Assembly (NCBI RefSeq): GCF_033955345.1
Contig: NZ_CP138332.1
Location: forward strand, 4,588,001 to 4,652,000
Length of the DNA stretch: 64,000 bases
Source: Sphingobacterium bambusae
Lineage (GTDB): Bacteria; Bacteroidota; Bacteroidia; Sphingobacteriales; Sphingobacteriaceae
Direction: 5' to 3'
Shown piece after piece: positions 41,256-50,431 of the stretch. The position numbers and the translations under genes were made by a program. Within the stretch, counting starts at the first letter, position 1; the number at the start of each line of letters is the position of its first letter. A model generated the notes under the pieces. The model was not told the origin of the DNA and did no database searches. It worked only from the letters and a program-made list of their open reading frames with translations.

Positions 41256-41726
41256 ATGGTATATACGCTTGAACGTACCCAGTTTTTTAAATGTAGCTTA
41301 GAAGAAGCTTGGTCTTTCTTTACCAACCCACATAATTTGGCCACCATTACCCCCGATGCGCTGGATTTTAAGGTGCTGGATACTTTTGATACCAACGAAA
41401 TTTTCGAAGGCATGTACATCAACTATCATGTGCGACCACTTTTGGGTATTCGACTATCTTGGCGAACAAAGATCATGGAGGTGATCCCACAGCGTAGTTT
41501 TGTGGACATGCAAGAAAAAGGACCGTATAAGCTATGGCGGCACCGCCATGAGTTCTTTGCCGAAGATGGCGGTGTGCGTATGACGGATAGGGTGGAGTAT
41601 GAGCTTCCTTTTGGTATATTGGGCACCTGGGCACATGGACTTATCGTGAAAAACAAGCTTAGAGAGATATTCGATTACCGCTACAAGACACTTGAAAAAA
41701 TATTGAACGATGCACATTATAATTAA
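41256..41726 (+). CDS. SRPBCC-fold protein of the carotenoid cluster
   Basis: The protein has 156 residues of the START/SRPBCC ligand-binding fold: EEAWSFFTNPHNLATITPDALDFKVL at the start, SWRTKIMEVIPQRSFVDMQEKGPYKLWRHRHEF in the middle and MTDRVEYELPFGILG near the C-terminus. It lies between crtB and crtZ and overlaps crtZ by 17 bp. Relatives are found in many Bacteroidota carotenoid clusters, so a role in handling hydrophobic intermediates is plausible but not shown. Confidence 0.8.
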   Translation: MVYTLERTQFFKCSLEEAWSFFTNPHNLATITPDALDFKVLDTFDTNEIFEGMYINYHVRPLLGIRLSWRTKIMEVIPQRSFVDMQEKGPYKLWRHRHEFFAEDGGVRMTDRVEYELPFGILGTWAHGLIVKNKLREIFDYRYKTLEKILNDAHYN

Positions 41727-42174
41727 CATACTGATTGTGCTGGGGGTTATCATCCTCATGGAAGGATTCACTTGGGTAGTGCATAAATATGTCATGCACG
41801 GCTTTATGTGGCGTTGGCATGCCGATCATCACGATCCGAAGCATGCCAAGCCATTGGAGAAGAACGACTATTTCTTTGTGGTGTTCGCCCTGCCCGCTAT
41901 TGCGTTGCTGTATATCGGCACACTACAAGGCTATTCCATTACCTTTTACATCGGTTTGGGCATTGCGCTCTATGGGATGGCCTATTTTTTTGTGCACGAT
42001 ATTTTTATTCACCAGCGTATTCCGCTGTTGAAGCAAACGAAAAACCCCTATTTAAAGGCTATCCGTCGCGCGCATAAGCAGCATCATAAGCACGTGACCA
42101 AGTATGATGGGGAATGTTTCGGTTTCCTGTGGGTACCGGTACAGTACTTTAAAATGTATTTCAATAAAAAGTAA
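41710..42174 (+). CDS. crtZ: Beta-carotene hydroxylase
   Basis: This is a membrane diiron hydroxylase that adds the 3-hydroxyl to each ionone ring, giving zeaxanthin. It has 154 residues, normal for CrtZ. The His boxes of the family are all present: HKYVMHG, HADHHDPKH, HDIFIHQR and HKQHHKH. Three to four transmembrane helices separate them. It overlaps the SRPBCC gene and is 3 bp before the lycopene cyclase gene. Confidence 0.94.
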   Translation: MHIIINILIVLGVIILMEGFTWVVHKYVMHGFMWRWHADHHDPKHAKPLEKNDYFFVVFALPAIALLYIGTLQGYSITFYIGLGIALYGMAYFFVHDIFIHQRIPLLKQTKNPYLKAIRRAHKQHHKHVTKYDGECFGFLWVPVQYFKMYFNKK

Positions 42175-42177
42175 AGC

Positions 42178-42894
42178 ATGGAAGCATACACTTATCTGTT
42201 GATCAATTTCTTCACTATCATTATTTGCTTTATTTTCTCCTTTCACCCGAAGATTAAATTTAACAGGTATTTCTGGGCCTTTCTGAAAGCAAGTAGCTTG
42301 GTTGCGGTGTTCTTTGTCGCTTGGGATATCTGGTTTACGGCGCATGGGGTATGGTGGTTTAACGATCGTTACCTCCTGGGATTTCGAATCGGAGGACTGC
42401 CGATCGAGGAGATTCTCTTTTTTATCTGTATACCGTTCTCCTGTGTGTTTACCTACCATTGCTTGACCCGCTTTTACGATTTGGAATGGTCGCGCAGGGC
42501 ATCTTCGCTATTTTCTATCACATTTGTGCTGCTTTGTGTGGTGTTGGCCATCATATCTTGGGGGAAAATCTACCCCTTTGTTACTTTTGTGCTGACCGCC
42601 GCTACCTTGGTTTACTTGATGGCCGTTGCGAAGATACGCTGGTTGGGGCGGGCTTCTACCCTATACGGGGTATTGCTTATCGGTTTCTTCTTAGTAAATG
42701 GGGTGCTCACCGGGACGGGGCTGGAAGAAGCGGTAGTAAATTATAATCCAGATCATTTTTGGGGAATACGGATATTGACGGTGCCCGTCGAAGATGCCGT
42801 TTATGGGTATAGTCTGTTTTTGTGGAACATTTATTTCTTTACCCTGTTTAAGAAGCACGAAGAAGTGCCGCAACAGGCGTTGGAAACAAGATAA
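42178..42894 (+). CDS. Lycopene cyclase, fused CrtYc-CrtYd type
   Basis: The protein has 238 residues with six to seven transmembrane helices and two internally related halves. Each half has the PxE[ED] signature of membrane lycopene cyclases: LPIEEILFFICIPF in the first half and VPVEDAVYGYSLFLW in the second. This is the fused counterpart of the heterodimeric CrtYc/CrtYd of Actinobacteria, the common form in Bacteroidota. It would turn lycopene into beta-carotene, the substrate of CrtZ. Confidence 0.92.
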   Translation: MEAYTYLLINFFTIIICFIFSFHPKIKFNRYFWAFLKASSLVAVFFVAWDIWFTAHGVWWFNDRYLLGFRIGGLPIEEILFFICIPFSCVFTYHCLTRFYDLEWSRRASSLFSITFVLLCVVLAIISWGKIYPFVTFVLTAATLVYLMAVAKIRWLGRASTLYGVLLIGFFLVNGVLTGTGLEEAVVNYNPDHFWGIRILTVPVEDAVYGYSLFLWNIYFFTLFKKHEEVPQQALETR

Positions 42895-42905
42895 TATAAT
42901 TATTG

Positions 42906-44213
42906 ATGAAAGATAAAGTAACTGTTTTTTGGTTTCGTCGGGATTTGAGGCTGTCGGATAATAAGGGCTTGAGCGCCGCTCTACAGAGCGGTTTTCCGGT
43001 TTTGCCGATCTTTATTTTTGATCCCAATATTCTAGAGAAACTTACTGATAAATATGACCGACGGGTAGACTACATCCATCAGGCGCTGCAAGCGCTACAA
43101 AAAGATCTTGTTGCCAAAGGTGGGGATATCCGTGTGTTCCATGCCGATCCATTAGAGGTTTTCAAGCAGCTGCATAAAGACTACGAAATAGCTAGCGTTT
43201 ATGGTAACCGAGATTATGAACCCGAAGCAATTAAACGGGATGAGGCTGTGGAGCGTTGGTTGAACTCGAAGGATATCCCCCTCGTAACGGCCAAGGACCA
43301 GGTGATATTCGAACGTAACGATATCTTGAAGGCCGATGGTACGCCTTACAGCGTGTACACGCCCTACAGTCGCAAGTGGAAGGAAAAGTTGGAGGATAAG
43401 CATCATCGGGCGGCTATCATGAAAACGGATCATTTGTTGCCACTGGATAAAAAGCAACTACCCAGCTTGGCGTCGATCGGCTTTGAAAAAACAGATATGC
43501 GCTATGAAAAACCGCAGTTGGACGCGGGAATTATTGATGATTATGGAGAACAGCGCGATTTTCCGGCAAAGGATCATACGACCCGCTTGGGGATTGCATT
43601 ACGATTTGGTACCATTTCGGTGCGTGCCTGCGTGCAATTTGCGCTGAAACATAACGCTACCTGGTTGGGCGAGCTCATCTGGCGGGAGTTTTTTATGCAG
43701 ATTTTGGCACATTTTCCACAGGTAGTAAAGCAAAGTTTCAAGCCACAGTATGACCACATCGCGTGGCGCAATGACGAGGATGATTTTCAGCGTTGGTGTG
43801 CTGGTGAAACGGGCTATCCCTTGGTCGACGCGGGTATGCGCCAACTGAATGAAACCGGATTTATGCATAACAGGGTACGCATGGTGGTGGCCAGTTTTCT
43901 GACCAAGCATCTGTTGATCGATTGGCGATGGGGAGAGGCATATTTTGCCGAGAAGTTGCTGGATTACGAGCTATCGTCCAATAACGGTAATTGGCAATGG
44001 GCAGCAGGCTGCGGTTGCGATGCGGCGCCCTATTTCCGGATTTTCAATCCTAGCGAGCAGACGAAAAAGTTTGATAAGGATTTGGCGTATATCAAAGTTT
44101 GGAATCCTGATTTTGAATCGTTAACCAAAGAACCAGTGGTGAAGCATGAATTCGCACGCGAGCGTGCTTTAAAGATATACAAAAAGGCTTTGGACAAAAA
44201 TAGGGAGGGCTAA
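42906..44213 (+). CDS. phrB: Deoxyribodipyrimidine photolyase
   Basis: This light-driven flavoprotein repairs pyrimidine dimers. It has 435 residues from the ATG at 42906. The antenna domain starts VTVFWFRRDLRLSDNKGL. The FAD domain has TTRLGIALRFGTISVR, WLGELIWREFFMQIL, GYPLVDAGMRQLNETGFMHNRVRMVVASFLTKHLLIDWRWGE and NNGNWQWAAGCGCDAAPYFRIFNP, the CPD photolyase signature. It is co-directional with the carotenoid genes, 11 bp after the cyclase, so pigment and DNA repair are likely expressed together. Confidence 0.95.
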   Translation: MKDKVTVFWFRRDLRLSDNKGLSAALQSGFPVLPIFIFDPNILEKLTDKYDRRVDYIHQALQALQKDLVAKGGDIRVFHADPLEVFKQLHKDYEIASVYGNRDYEPEAIKRDEAVERWLNSKDIPLVTAKDQVIFERNDILKADGTPYSVYTPYSRKWKEKLEDKHHRAAIMKTDHLLPLDKKQLPSLASIGFEKTDMRYEKPQLDAGIIDDYGEQRDFPAKDHTTRLGIALRFGTISVRACVQFALKHNATWLGELIWREFFMQILAHFPQVVKQSFKPQYDHIAWRNDEDDFQRWCAGETGYPLVDAGMRQLNETGFMHNRVRMVVASFLTKHLLIDWRWGEAYFAEKLLDYELSSNNGNWQWAAGCGCDAAPYFRIFNPSEQTKKFDKDLAYIKVWNPDFESLTKEPVVKHEFARERALKIYKKALDKNREG

Positions 44214-44215
44214 TA

Positions 44216-44746
44216 GTGAAAAGAGATAACGTGATATTGGTCGATCGTCAAGACCGCGCGATCGGCGAAATGGAGAAGATGCAAGCACATCGAGAAGGGG
44301 TGCTGCATCGCGCATTTTCTATTTTTATATTTAACGGTGCGGGGCAGATGCTGATTCACCAACGGGCAGCCAGCAAATATCATGGCGCTGGTCTATGGAC
44401 GAATGCCTGTTGCTCGCATCCACAAATGGGAGAAGGCTTGGCGGCAGCAGCAGCCGAACGCCTTGATTATGAGATGGGCATCCAATGTGCCCTAGCATGG
44501 ACGTTTTCCTTTGTCTATTGTGGAAAGGTGGAAAATGATCTTATTGAACATGAATTTGACCATGTTTTTGTAGGCTTGTTTGATGGCGAGCCCAAGCTCA
44601 ATAGCGGGGAAGTGGCGCAATATCAATGGATCGATATGGAAACCTTAAACGAATGGATCGCTACTTCACCCGAAGACTTTACCATTTGGTTTAGAGAGGC
44701 GCTACCAATGCTGCTCGAAGAGATGTCGAATAGCTTAGGTGTTTAG
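44216..44746 (+). CDS. idi: Isopentenyl-diphosphate delta-isomerase, type 1
   Basis: The enzyme interconverts IPP and DMAPP, supplying precursors for carotenoids. It has 176 residues, starting with GTG 2 bp after the phrB stop; the first in-frame ATG lies well inside the fold. Nudix-fold IDI features are HRAFSIFIFNGAGQMLIHQRAASKYHGAGLWTNACCSHP with the catalytic Cys, MGEGLAAAAAERLDYEMGI and ENDLIEHEFDHVFVG with the catalytic Glu. It is the last gene of the carotenoid operon. Confidence 0.94.
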   Translation: MKRDNVILVDRQDRAIGEMEKMQAHREGVLHRAFSIFIFNGAGQMLIHQRAASKYHGAGLWTNACCSHPQMGEGLAAAAAERLDYEMGIQCALAWTFSFVYCGKVENDLIEHEFDHVFVGLFDGEPKLNSGEVAQYQWIDMETLNEWIATSPEDFTIWFREALPMLLEEMSNSLGV

Positions 44747-44795
44747 CGCGATCGCTTGCTGGAAAGCTACCGAAGCAGCCTTTTATAGTGCTTCG

Positions 44796-45173
44796 TTAAA
44801 CGTAGCGTTCTAGCAAAACAAAAAGTATGGCCAACAGGGCGGGCAGGGCTTGCACGAAAAATATCTTTCGCGAGGCGCTCAGCGCACCATAGATGCCGGC
44901 TACAGCAACGCAGCCCAAAAAGAAAAGACGAATGTTGCTGCTCCATCCTGCGTCATCGATGAAAAACGACCAGATTAGGCCCGCAGCTAAAAAGCCGTTG
45001 TAAAGGCCTTGGTTTGCCGCCAATCCCTTGGTCGGTGTAAAAAGATGGTCGGGAAGTGATCCTTTAAAGGTTTCGCGACCTTTGGTTTCCCAAGCAAACA
45101 TTTCCATCCACAGAATATAGATATGCTCCATGGCGACAAGCGCCGTACATACAAGTGCTAAAATGGCTATCAT
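44796..45173 (-). CDS. DUF1304 membrane protein
   Basis: This is a 125-residue protein with four hydrophobic segments. ALVAMEHIYILWMEMFAWET and TPTKGLAANQGLYNGFLAAGLIWSFF match the conserved parts of DUF1304. The function of the family is unknown. It is a lone gene, convergent with idi. Confidence 0.88.
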   Translation of the reverse strand: MIAILALVCTALVAMEHIYILWMEMFAWETKGRETFKGSLPDHLFTPTKGLAANQGLYNGFLAAGLIWSFFIDDAGWSSNIRLFFLGCVAVAGIYGALSASRKIFFVQALPALLAILFVLLERYV

Positions 45174-45252
45174 AACTTTTCATTGATAAGTGTATAAATA
45201 TACATACAAAACATCGGTTTGATGGATATGTTGCAGAATTCTTGTGCAGCCG

Positions 45253-47529
45253 TTAGGATCGATCCTTGATGAGTAGCGTCGATGGGATAAACTTCAGCCA
45301 AGGATTTTTTGTGTCAAAGAGCTGCTTCCAACTTTCCGTGCTCAAGAGGATGAGGTCTTGGTTTGTGAAGAGCGCTTGGTTGATATCGATGTTTTCCAAA
45401 CGGCTGATGTGATTAGGTGCGACCTGTTCAATCGATCGGATAAGTTCCAGCGTCTCGGTACTTTTGGATACGAGTTTTTGGCGGTCAATGATCATTACCT
45501 GTGCATTGGAGTTGTGGATAAATTTCTGCGCATAGCGGATCAGCTTGAGGTCGTGCTTGGTGAAGATGAATAGCAGGATATGGTCGGCCTGCTCGAATCC
45601 CTTGTCAAAGAACACGCCCACGGTGATACGTGATTTATATAATATCTGTTGGGTACTGTCCGAAAAAATAGAAGCCTCCAAAGGATTTTCTTTTTCCATC
45701 ACGCGGTAGATTATTTTTTCGGGGTTGATGATGCGTGTGGTAAAGCCGAAAATTTTACCGAGCGCGCTTCCATCAAAGATGGATTGCCCCACGCCGATGA
45801 GCAGGAGGTCATAGTCGCCTTCATTAGCGATTTCTACAATCTCGCTTTCTAAGTTGTTGGACGCTTTGAAGATGCTGTTTATCTGCAGCTCTTGACGCTG
45901 TGCTTCCTCCCTGATCGGAGCAAAGCTATCACGCTCATATTGTGCTGCATTGAGCCGGTTTAGGTCGTTGGTGGGGCTTAGATGCACCGCGGTGATGGAG
46001 GTGCTGCGGTTCATCTTTCGGGTAAGCTCATGGGCTAGTCGGAGCAGATTGATGCTGCGCTCGGGATGTCCAAAGGCAATGAGGATATTGTATTTTCCCA
46101 CGCGGATCACCTCGTCGGGAATGTTGGTATTCTTTGGCTTAAAGAGCTTGTCGATAAGGTTCAGGCTAGGGCCGGTCATGCAGGTCGTGACTAGAGCCAT
46201 GATTACCATCATGGTAAATATCTCTGGCGTGAGCACGCCTAGGTCGTAGCCGATGTTGAGCACCACCAGCTCCATCAGGCCGCGAGTGTTCATCAAGGTC
46301 CCGATGGTTAAGCTATCTTTCCAATTTTGCCCCAGTAGCTTGGCGGCGACGCTGCTTCCGATCAATTTACCTACAATGGCCACCAAGATAACCGCTACCG
46401 TTACCTGCCACAGGTAGCGATCTTGTAGGATGCCTATCTCGGTGCGCAGTCCGGTGTATACGAAGAAAAGCGGGAGAAGTAACAGTAACGCCACGTCTTC
46501 CATTTTTTCGGTTAAGATATTTTTGAACTTGCTATTGTCCGGCATGATAGCGCCAGCCATAAAGGCTCCAAATAGGGCATGGATGCCAATTACCTCTGTT
46601 AAATAGGCACTCAGGAGTAGGTTGATGAAGAAAATGGCGACAATAGGTTTGCTTAAGGTTTCGCGGCTCGCATACATGTCGGCCACACGATGGAGAAAGG
46701 GGCGCACCAGCTTGATCATGAAAAAAACATAGGCTATCGCCATGGCGATGATGAAAATCGTTCCGGCAAGGTTTCCTGCTTTCACAATGGTAATAACAAT
46801 CGCCAGAAGGCACCATGCGGTAACGTCATCGGCGGCGGCGCAGGTGATAACGAGGGTTCCCAGCTTGGTTTTTTGAAGATCACGCTCTTGGACGATGCGC
46901 GCCAATACAGGAAAGGCGGTAATGCTCATGGAAATGCCGATGAAGAGCGCAAAGGATGTGAAGTCTACCGTTGCTGGCGCTAAGCTGCTGTAGAGGAAGT
47001 AGGCAAGGGAAACACCAAGTACAAAGGGGATGATGATGCTGGCATGGCTGATTACGATAGCGTCATGCGCCCGGCGTTGTATCACTTTTAGATCCAGTTG
47101 CATGCCGATGATGAACATAAAGAAGATGAGTCCGATCTGGCTAAGAAACTGCAGGTTGTCTAAGGACTCCAAGGGGAGCAAGGCCGCTGCTATATTCGGG
47201 AAATAGTGTCCCAAGAAAGAGGGACCAAGGGTAATGCCGGCTATGATCTCACCGATTACAGTCGGTTGACCAACCTTTTTAAAGAACCAGCCAAAGAGGC
47301 GGGCGGTGAGGATAATCACAATAATCTGTAGCAGGAGCAGCGCCAAGGGATGTGTCAGGTTATGCTGCAAGGTGTTGATAAACTCGCTCCATGCTGATCC
47401 CGACAAGTTATCGGAGCTAATATTGCGACCGCTCTCCATAGCTTTGCCTCGTTGTACAATCCAGTAGATAATAGTAGCAAAGCCACTGATGGCTAACAGG
47501 TAGAAGAGTATGCGCTTTAAGGTTTGCAT
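45253..47529 (-). CDS. Kef-type cation:proton antiporter (CPA2)
   Basis: The protein has 758 residues. An N-terminal hydrophobic anchor is followed by about twelve transmembrane helices of the Na+/H+ exchanger domain (GWFFKKVGQPTVIGEIIAGITLGPSFLG, GLIFFMFIIGMQLDLKVI, AADDVTAWCLLAI, LMNTRGLMELVVLNIGYDLGVL). A cytosolic C-terminus of about 280 residues resembles universal-stress-type domains (NILIAFGHPERSINLLRLAHELTRK, DYDLLLIGVGQSIFDGS), which may sense nucleotides. Whether it carries Na+ or K+ cannot be told. Confidence 0.9.
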   Translation of the reverse strand: MQTLKRILFYLLAISGFATIIYWIVQRGKAMESGRNISSDNLSGSAWSEFINTLQHNLTHPLALLLLQIIVIILTARLFGWFFKKVGQPTVIGEIIAGITLGPSFLGHYFPNIAAALLPLESLDNLQFLSQIGLIFFMFIIGMQLDLKVIQRRAHDAIVISHASIIIPFVLGVSLAYFLYSSLAPATVDFTSFALFIGISMSITAFPVLARIVQERDLQKTKLGTLVITCAAADDVTAWCLLAIVITIVKAGNLAGTIFIIAMAIAYVFFMIKLVRPFLHRVADMYASRETLSKPIVAIFFINLLLSAYLTEVIGIHALFGAFMAGAIMPDNSKFKNILTEKMEDVALLLLLPLFFVYTGLRTEIGILQDRYLWQVTVAVILVAIVGKLIGSSVAAKLLGQNWKDSLTIGTLMNTRGLMELVVLNIGYDLGVLTPEIFTMMVIMALVTTCMTGPSLNLIDKLFKPKNTNIPDEVIRVGKYNILIAFGHPERSINLLRLAHELTRKMNRSTSITAVHLSPTNDLNRLNAAQYERDSFAPIREEAQRQELQINSIFKASNNLESEIVEIANEGDYDLLLIGVGQSIFDGSALGKIFGFTTRIINPEKIIYRVMEKENPLEASIFSDSTQQILYKSRITVGVFFDKGFEQADHILLFIFTKHDLKLIRYAQKFIHNSNAQVMIIDRQKLVSKSTETLELIRSIEQVAPNHISRLENIDINQALFTNQDLILLSTESWKQLFDTKNPWLKFIPSTLLIKDRS

Positions 47530-47628
47530 GAGCTAGTTTTTTATACGGTGAAGCCTGTTGTTGCCACTGCTTGAACAAGCGATAGCTGAAATCCGGTGCG
47601 GCGAAATAGTCTGTTTCATGCTGTTTGT

Positions 47629-48360
47629 TTATACCGATATTTTTTGCAGGAAATTGGTCTTAAATTTATCGCTCAGGCCAAAAGTCCTTGGCTGTCCATT
47701 ATCCAGTTGTAGCGTGCTGCTGATCTCATCATGCGAAAAGGAGGAAACGATGGATAAGGCAATGAGTTCCTTTTTGTTGATACGGCAAAAGGCAGTCTTG
47801 GGAAGGGCTTCTTCCAAGGTTTGGAACGCTATATTCTTGAGGGTGATCTCTTGCCCGCTGCTGAGCAGGACTACTTTGTCGCGGCTGTCTAAGTTCGATG
47901 TGGTGATAAAGGCTATTTGGTTGAAATACAAGAGATACTTACCCTTATCGCTGTTGACCTGAATAAATAGCGGCTTTTTGTCGCCAGCCTTTTCCTGCCA
48001 TAGCTTCGCCTTTGCGATGGCCTGGCGCAGGCGTTCCAGCTGCAGGGGTTTTCTCACGTAATCAATGGCCTGTAGGTCGAATGCGTCGGCGGCATATTCG
48101 TCATAGGCCGTGGTAAATATCACGGCTTTTCCTTGTAGGTACTGCACCAGTTCTACCCCTTTAATATGGGGCATTTCAATATCTGTAATCAGCACATCAA
48201 AATCGATCGACGTATATTCTGCCAAAAAATCGCGCGGATCATTGTATGCTTTGACAATTTCCACCTGTGGAATTTGCTCGCACAATAACTTGAGGTAGGA
48301 TAGGCTCGGTAGCTCGTCATCGAGCAGCAAGCATTTTAGCTTTGTGTTCAAGTAAATCAA
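47629..48360 (-). CDS. LytTR-type response regulator
   Basis: The protein has 243 residues: a receiver domain (KCLLLDDELPSLSYLK; phospho-acceptor D60 in VLITDIEMPHIKG; FTTAYDEYAADAF) and a C-terminal LytTR DNA-binding domain (FIQVNSDKGKYLLYFNQIAFITTSNLDSRDKVVL, KTAFCRINKKELIALSIV). It overlaps the sensor kinase gene by 44 bp and is its partner. Targets are unknown; LytTR regulators often act on a few neighbouring genes, such as the Kef antiporter downstream. Confidence 0.92.
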   Translation of the reverse strand: MIYLNTKLKCLLLDDELPSLSYLKLLCEQIPQVEIVKAYNDPRDFLAEYTSIDFDVLITDIEMPHIKGVELVQYLQGKAVIFTTAYDEYAADAFDLQAIDYVRKPLQLERLRQAIAKAKLWQEKAGDKKPLFIQVNSDKGKYLLYFNQIAFITTSNLDSRDKVVLLSSGQEITLKNIAFQTLEEALPKTAFCRINKKELIALSIVSSFSHDEISSTLQLDNGQPRTFGLSDKFKTNFLQKISV

Positions 48361-49069
48361 TTTTTAGGTGAGCGATATAAACATCTCCTTCTACAAATTT
48401 ATCCAATTTATAGTTGTCTCGGTATATAACATCCAGTCGGCGGGTCAACAGATCCGTCCCTACGCCTTGTCTTTCTTTTTTCAAGGGCGTCTTACTGGAT
48501 ATTTTGTTAGCTACGGTAAGCGAAAAGATGTTTTCTTTAAAAACAAAGGTAACGGAGATAAAAGAATTTGGACTTTGCAGATCGGCATGTTTGAATGCAT
48601 TTTCGATAAGGTCAATACACAGCAGTGGAGCCATCAGTCGTTGGTCAAACAGAGGTTCGTTCTCGCGCATTTGTTTTTTTATCTTCAGATCGAACAATGG
48701 GCTCAGCTTGATGCGGTAGATCTCTATCAAGCTAAGTGCAAAGTCGATCTCTTGATGTGGGGTAACATATTTTTTCTTGCTCTCATAGAGAATATAGTCC
48801 AGAACGCTGGAGAGGGAATTCAAGGAATGGTAGGTTTGATAGGCGTGTGATTGAATGGTGTTGAGTACATTCTTGAAGAGGTGCGGATTCAACTTATAGT
48901 CCATTTCGGAAAGCTGCTGCTCATGTAGCTTGTTTTCGACGATGGACAACTGCTTTTGGAGGGCTTCAATATTTTTACGCTGTTTAATCCATAGGATCAA
49001 AAGTATGGCTATGATGGTTGCAACGAGGAAAATTGTTAAATAATAGTTGAAGGTTGTTGTGTCCGCCAT
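48317..49069 (-). CDS. LytS/YehU-family sensor histidine kinase
   Basis: From the ATG at 49069 it has 250 residues. One transmembrane helix (YLTIFLVATIIAILLILWI) is followed by a coiled-coil linker (IEALQKQLSIVENKLHEQQL), the His_kinase box with the phospho-His in KLNPHLFKNVLNTIQSHAY, and an ATPase domain (LIENAFKHAD; GVGTDLLTRRLDVIY). There is almost no extracytoplasmic part, so the input may be sensed in the membrane. It is translationally coupled to the LytTR regulator. Confidence 0.9.
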   Translation of the reverse strand: MADTTTFNYYLTIFLVATIIAILLILWIKQRKNIEALQKQLSIVENKLHEQQLSEMDYKLNPHLFKNVLNTIQSHAYQTYHSLNSLSSVLDYILYESKKKYVTPHQEIDFALSLIEIYRIKLSPLFDLKIKKQMRENEPLFDQRLMAPLLCIDLIENAFKHADLQSPNSFISVTFVFKENIFSLTVANKISSKTPLKKERQGVGTDLLTRRLDVIYRDNYKLDKFVEGDVYIAHLKIDLLEHKAKMLAAR

Positions 49070-49186
49070 ATTTCCGGTGTAGATGATCAAAGCAACTAAA
49101 ATACGGCATTAAATCGGGATATCAAGCGGATAAAGTACGCATTTGGAAAGGGGCGTTGTGGGAAATCGGTTGAGAAATAAAGAAGA

Positions 49187-49290
49187 AAGCTGTCAAAAAG
49201 ATGTACCCTGTGTTATTGGTGCCTGTAGCGCGCTCTGTAATTTATCTGCAGAGTGCTAGTGGGCGCAGGATACGTACTTTCTGACAGCTT
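49187..49290. other. Long imperfect palindrome, possible structured RNA
   Basis: AAGCTGTCA at 49187-49195 pairs with TGACAGCTT at 49282-49290. Between them nested complements continue inward (CCTG/CAGG, GCC/GGC, TAGC/GCTA, CTCTG/CAGAG) to an 11-nt loop. The roughly 104-nt structure fills most of the gap between the TetR gene and the sensor kinase gene. Neither side has a strong T tract. It may be a terminator-like or regulatory RNA, or the remnant of a small inverted-repeat element. Confidence 0.55.
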
Positions 49291-49297
49291 CTAAGGG

Positions 49298-50026
49298 CTA
49301 CTTCTTTTTCGCAGGGCGTTTTTTCGGCTCGCTTTGTGCAACAGCTTCAAAATCGCGCGAGATCAACCGTTCGATAGCGTTTTCGATGCGCTCTCTGCCT
49401 TCGTCTTCGTTGATGTCTATGCCTGCAATGGTGCTACCGTTGTTTTTGGCATGTAAAGTAAGGTAGTAAATACCTCCCAATACAAGAGCCAATGTTGCGC
49501 GGATATCCACATCAGTACCTTCGAAGGTCGAGTCGATATGTGCCAACAGTTGGTTGCTCATATCTTCACGATCATCGGCTACCTTGCGAAGTAGCTTGTT
49601 TTTCATGCCCATCTCCCAGTGGATAATACGTTGGATCGACTTGTCCTTTAAAAAGGAGTCAAACTGAAGTTGCATCACCTCGTTTATAGCTGTTGAACCA
49701 ATCGTTTCAGGTTGCTCTAGGAGCTCCGTAAGATGTGTTCTCGACTTCGCCGACCAAAAATCCTTCTCCAAAATGTATTCCTCGATCAAACCATCTAAAC
49801 TACCAAAGTATAGATAAATCAATTTTGGATTGAGCCCAGATTCCTTCGCAATATTGGTAATCGTTAAGCCAGAGTAAGTGTATTTCTGCAAAACTTTCCC
49901 TACGGTTGCTATCAGTCTCCGTTTTGTTTTTTCTTTGTCCCGGATAGGTCCGGATACAACCTTCCTAGGTTTCTTCACAGGAAGAGCCTCGATAGGTTCT
50001 GTTACTTGGTTTTTTTTTCGTGCCAT
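49298..50026 (-). CDS. TetR-family regulator
   Basis: The product has 242 residues. The TetR DNA-binding domain begins about residue 33 (KTKRRLIATVGKVLQKYTYSGLTITNIAKESGLNPKLIYLYFGSLDGLI). The N-terminus (ARKKNQ, VKKPRKVV) and the C-terminus (KKRPAKKK) are unusually Lys-rich for the family. The ligand-binding part is unrecognised. It is a single gene with about 400 bp of upstream DNA containing short inverted repeats. Confidence 0.85.
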   Translation of the reverse strand: MARKKNQVTEPIEALPVKKPRKVVSGPIRDKEKTKRRLIATVGKVLQKYTYSGLTITNIAKESGLNPKLIYLYFGSLDGLIEEYILEKDFWSAKSRTHLTELLEQPETIGSTAINEVMQLQFDSFLKDKSIQRIIHWEMGMKNKLLRKVADDREDMSNQLLAHIDSTFEGTDVDIRATLALVLGGIYYLTLHAKNNGSTIAGIDINEDEGRERIENAIERLISRDFEAVAQSEPKKRPAKKK

Positions 50027-50364
50027 GGTAAGAATTACCTTTAATTGTGTATAGTGTTCGGGGGATAAAATTCATTATTTATCTTGAATATATCAAGTGA
50101 TTGTTAATTTTTTTTTCTAGTTCTTGCGCTTGTCTAGCAAGGGGTTATAGTCTTTCACTTTTTAGTGAATTTTATTGAATAATTTTATAATGTCTAACCA
50201 AATTTTTGCTAAGGAGAATTGACCTTTATGATTTTATTTATGTGTTTAACCATATTGTCGTAGTTACTCTACAAAAAGTGAAAAATAGGGTCGGTATTCT
50301 TCCCTTTCTTTTGAAAAAATGTAATTCGTTGGTTGTCTTCCTTTTTGGCTGGTTTAACCACTGG
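50027..50364. promoter_or_regulatory. Regulatory spacer upstream of the TetR gene
   Basis: AT-rich and without a credible gene. Two inverted repeats stand out: CTTGA-ATATA-TCAAG at 50083-50097, about 60 bp before the TetR start, and TTCACT-TTTT-AGTGAA at 50154-50169. The first is well placed for autoregulation. The rest shows nothing. Confidence 0.35.
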
Positions 50365-50414
50365 CAAAGAAAAAGCTCCCTGCAAGAGGATGGAGCCTTT
50401 CGCAGGGAGCTTTT
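50365..50414 (-). terminator. Terminator of the efflux operon
   Basis: AAAAGCTCCCTGC at 50371-50383 pairs with GCAGGGAGCTTTT at 50402-50414 around an 18-nt loop. On the minus strand it is followed by TTTTCTTT. It lies about 18 bp past the transporter stop. Confidence 0.88.
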
Positions 50415-50431
50415 GTGGGGATGCTTGACGC

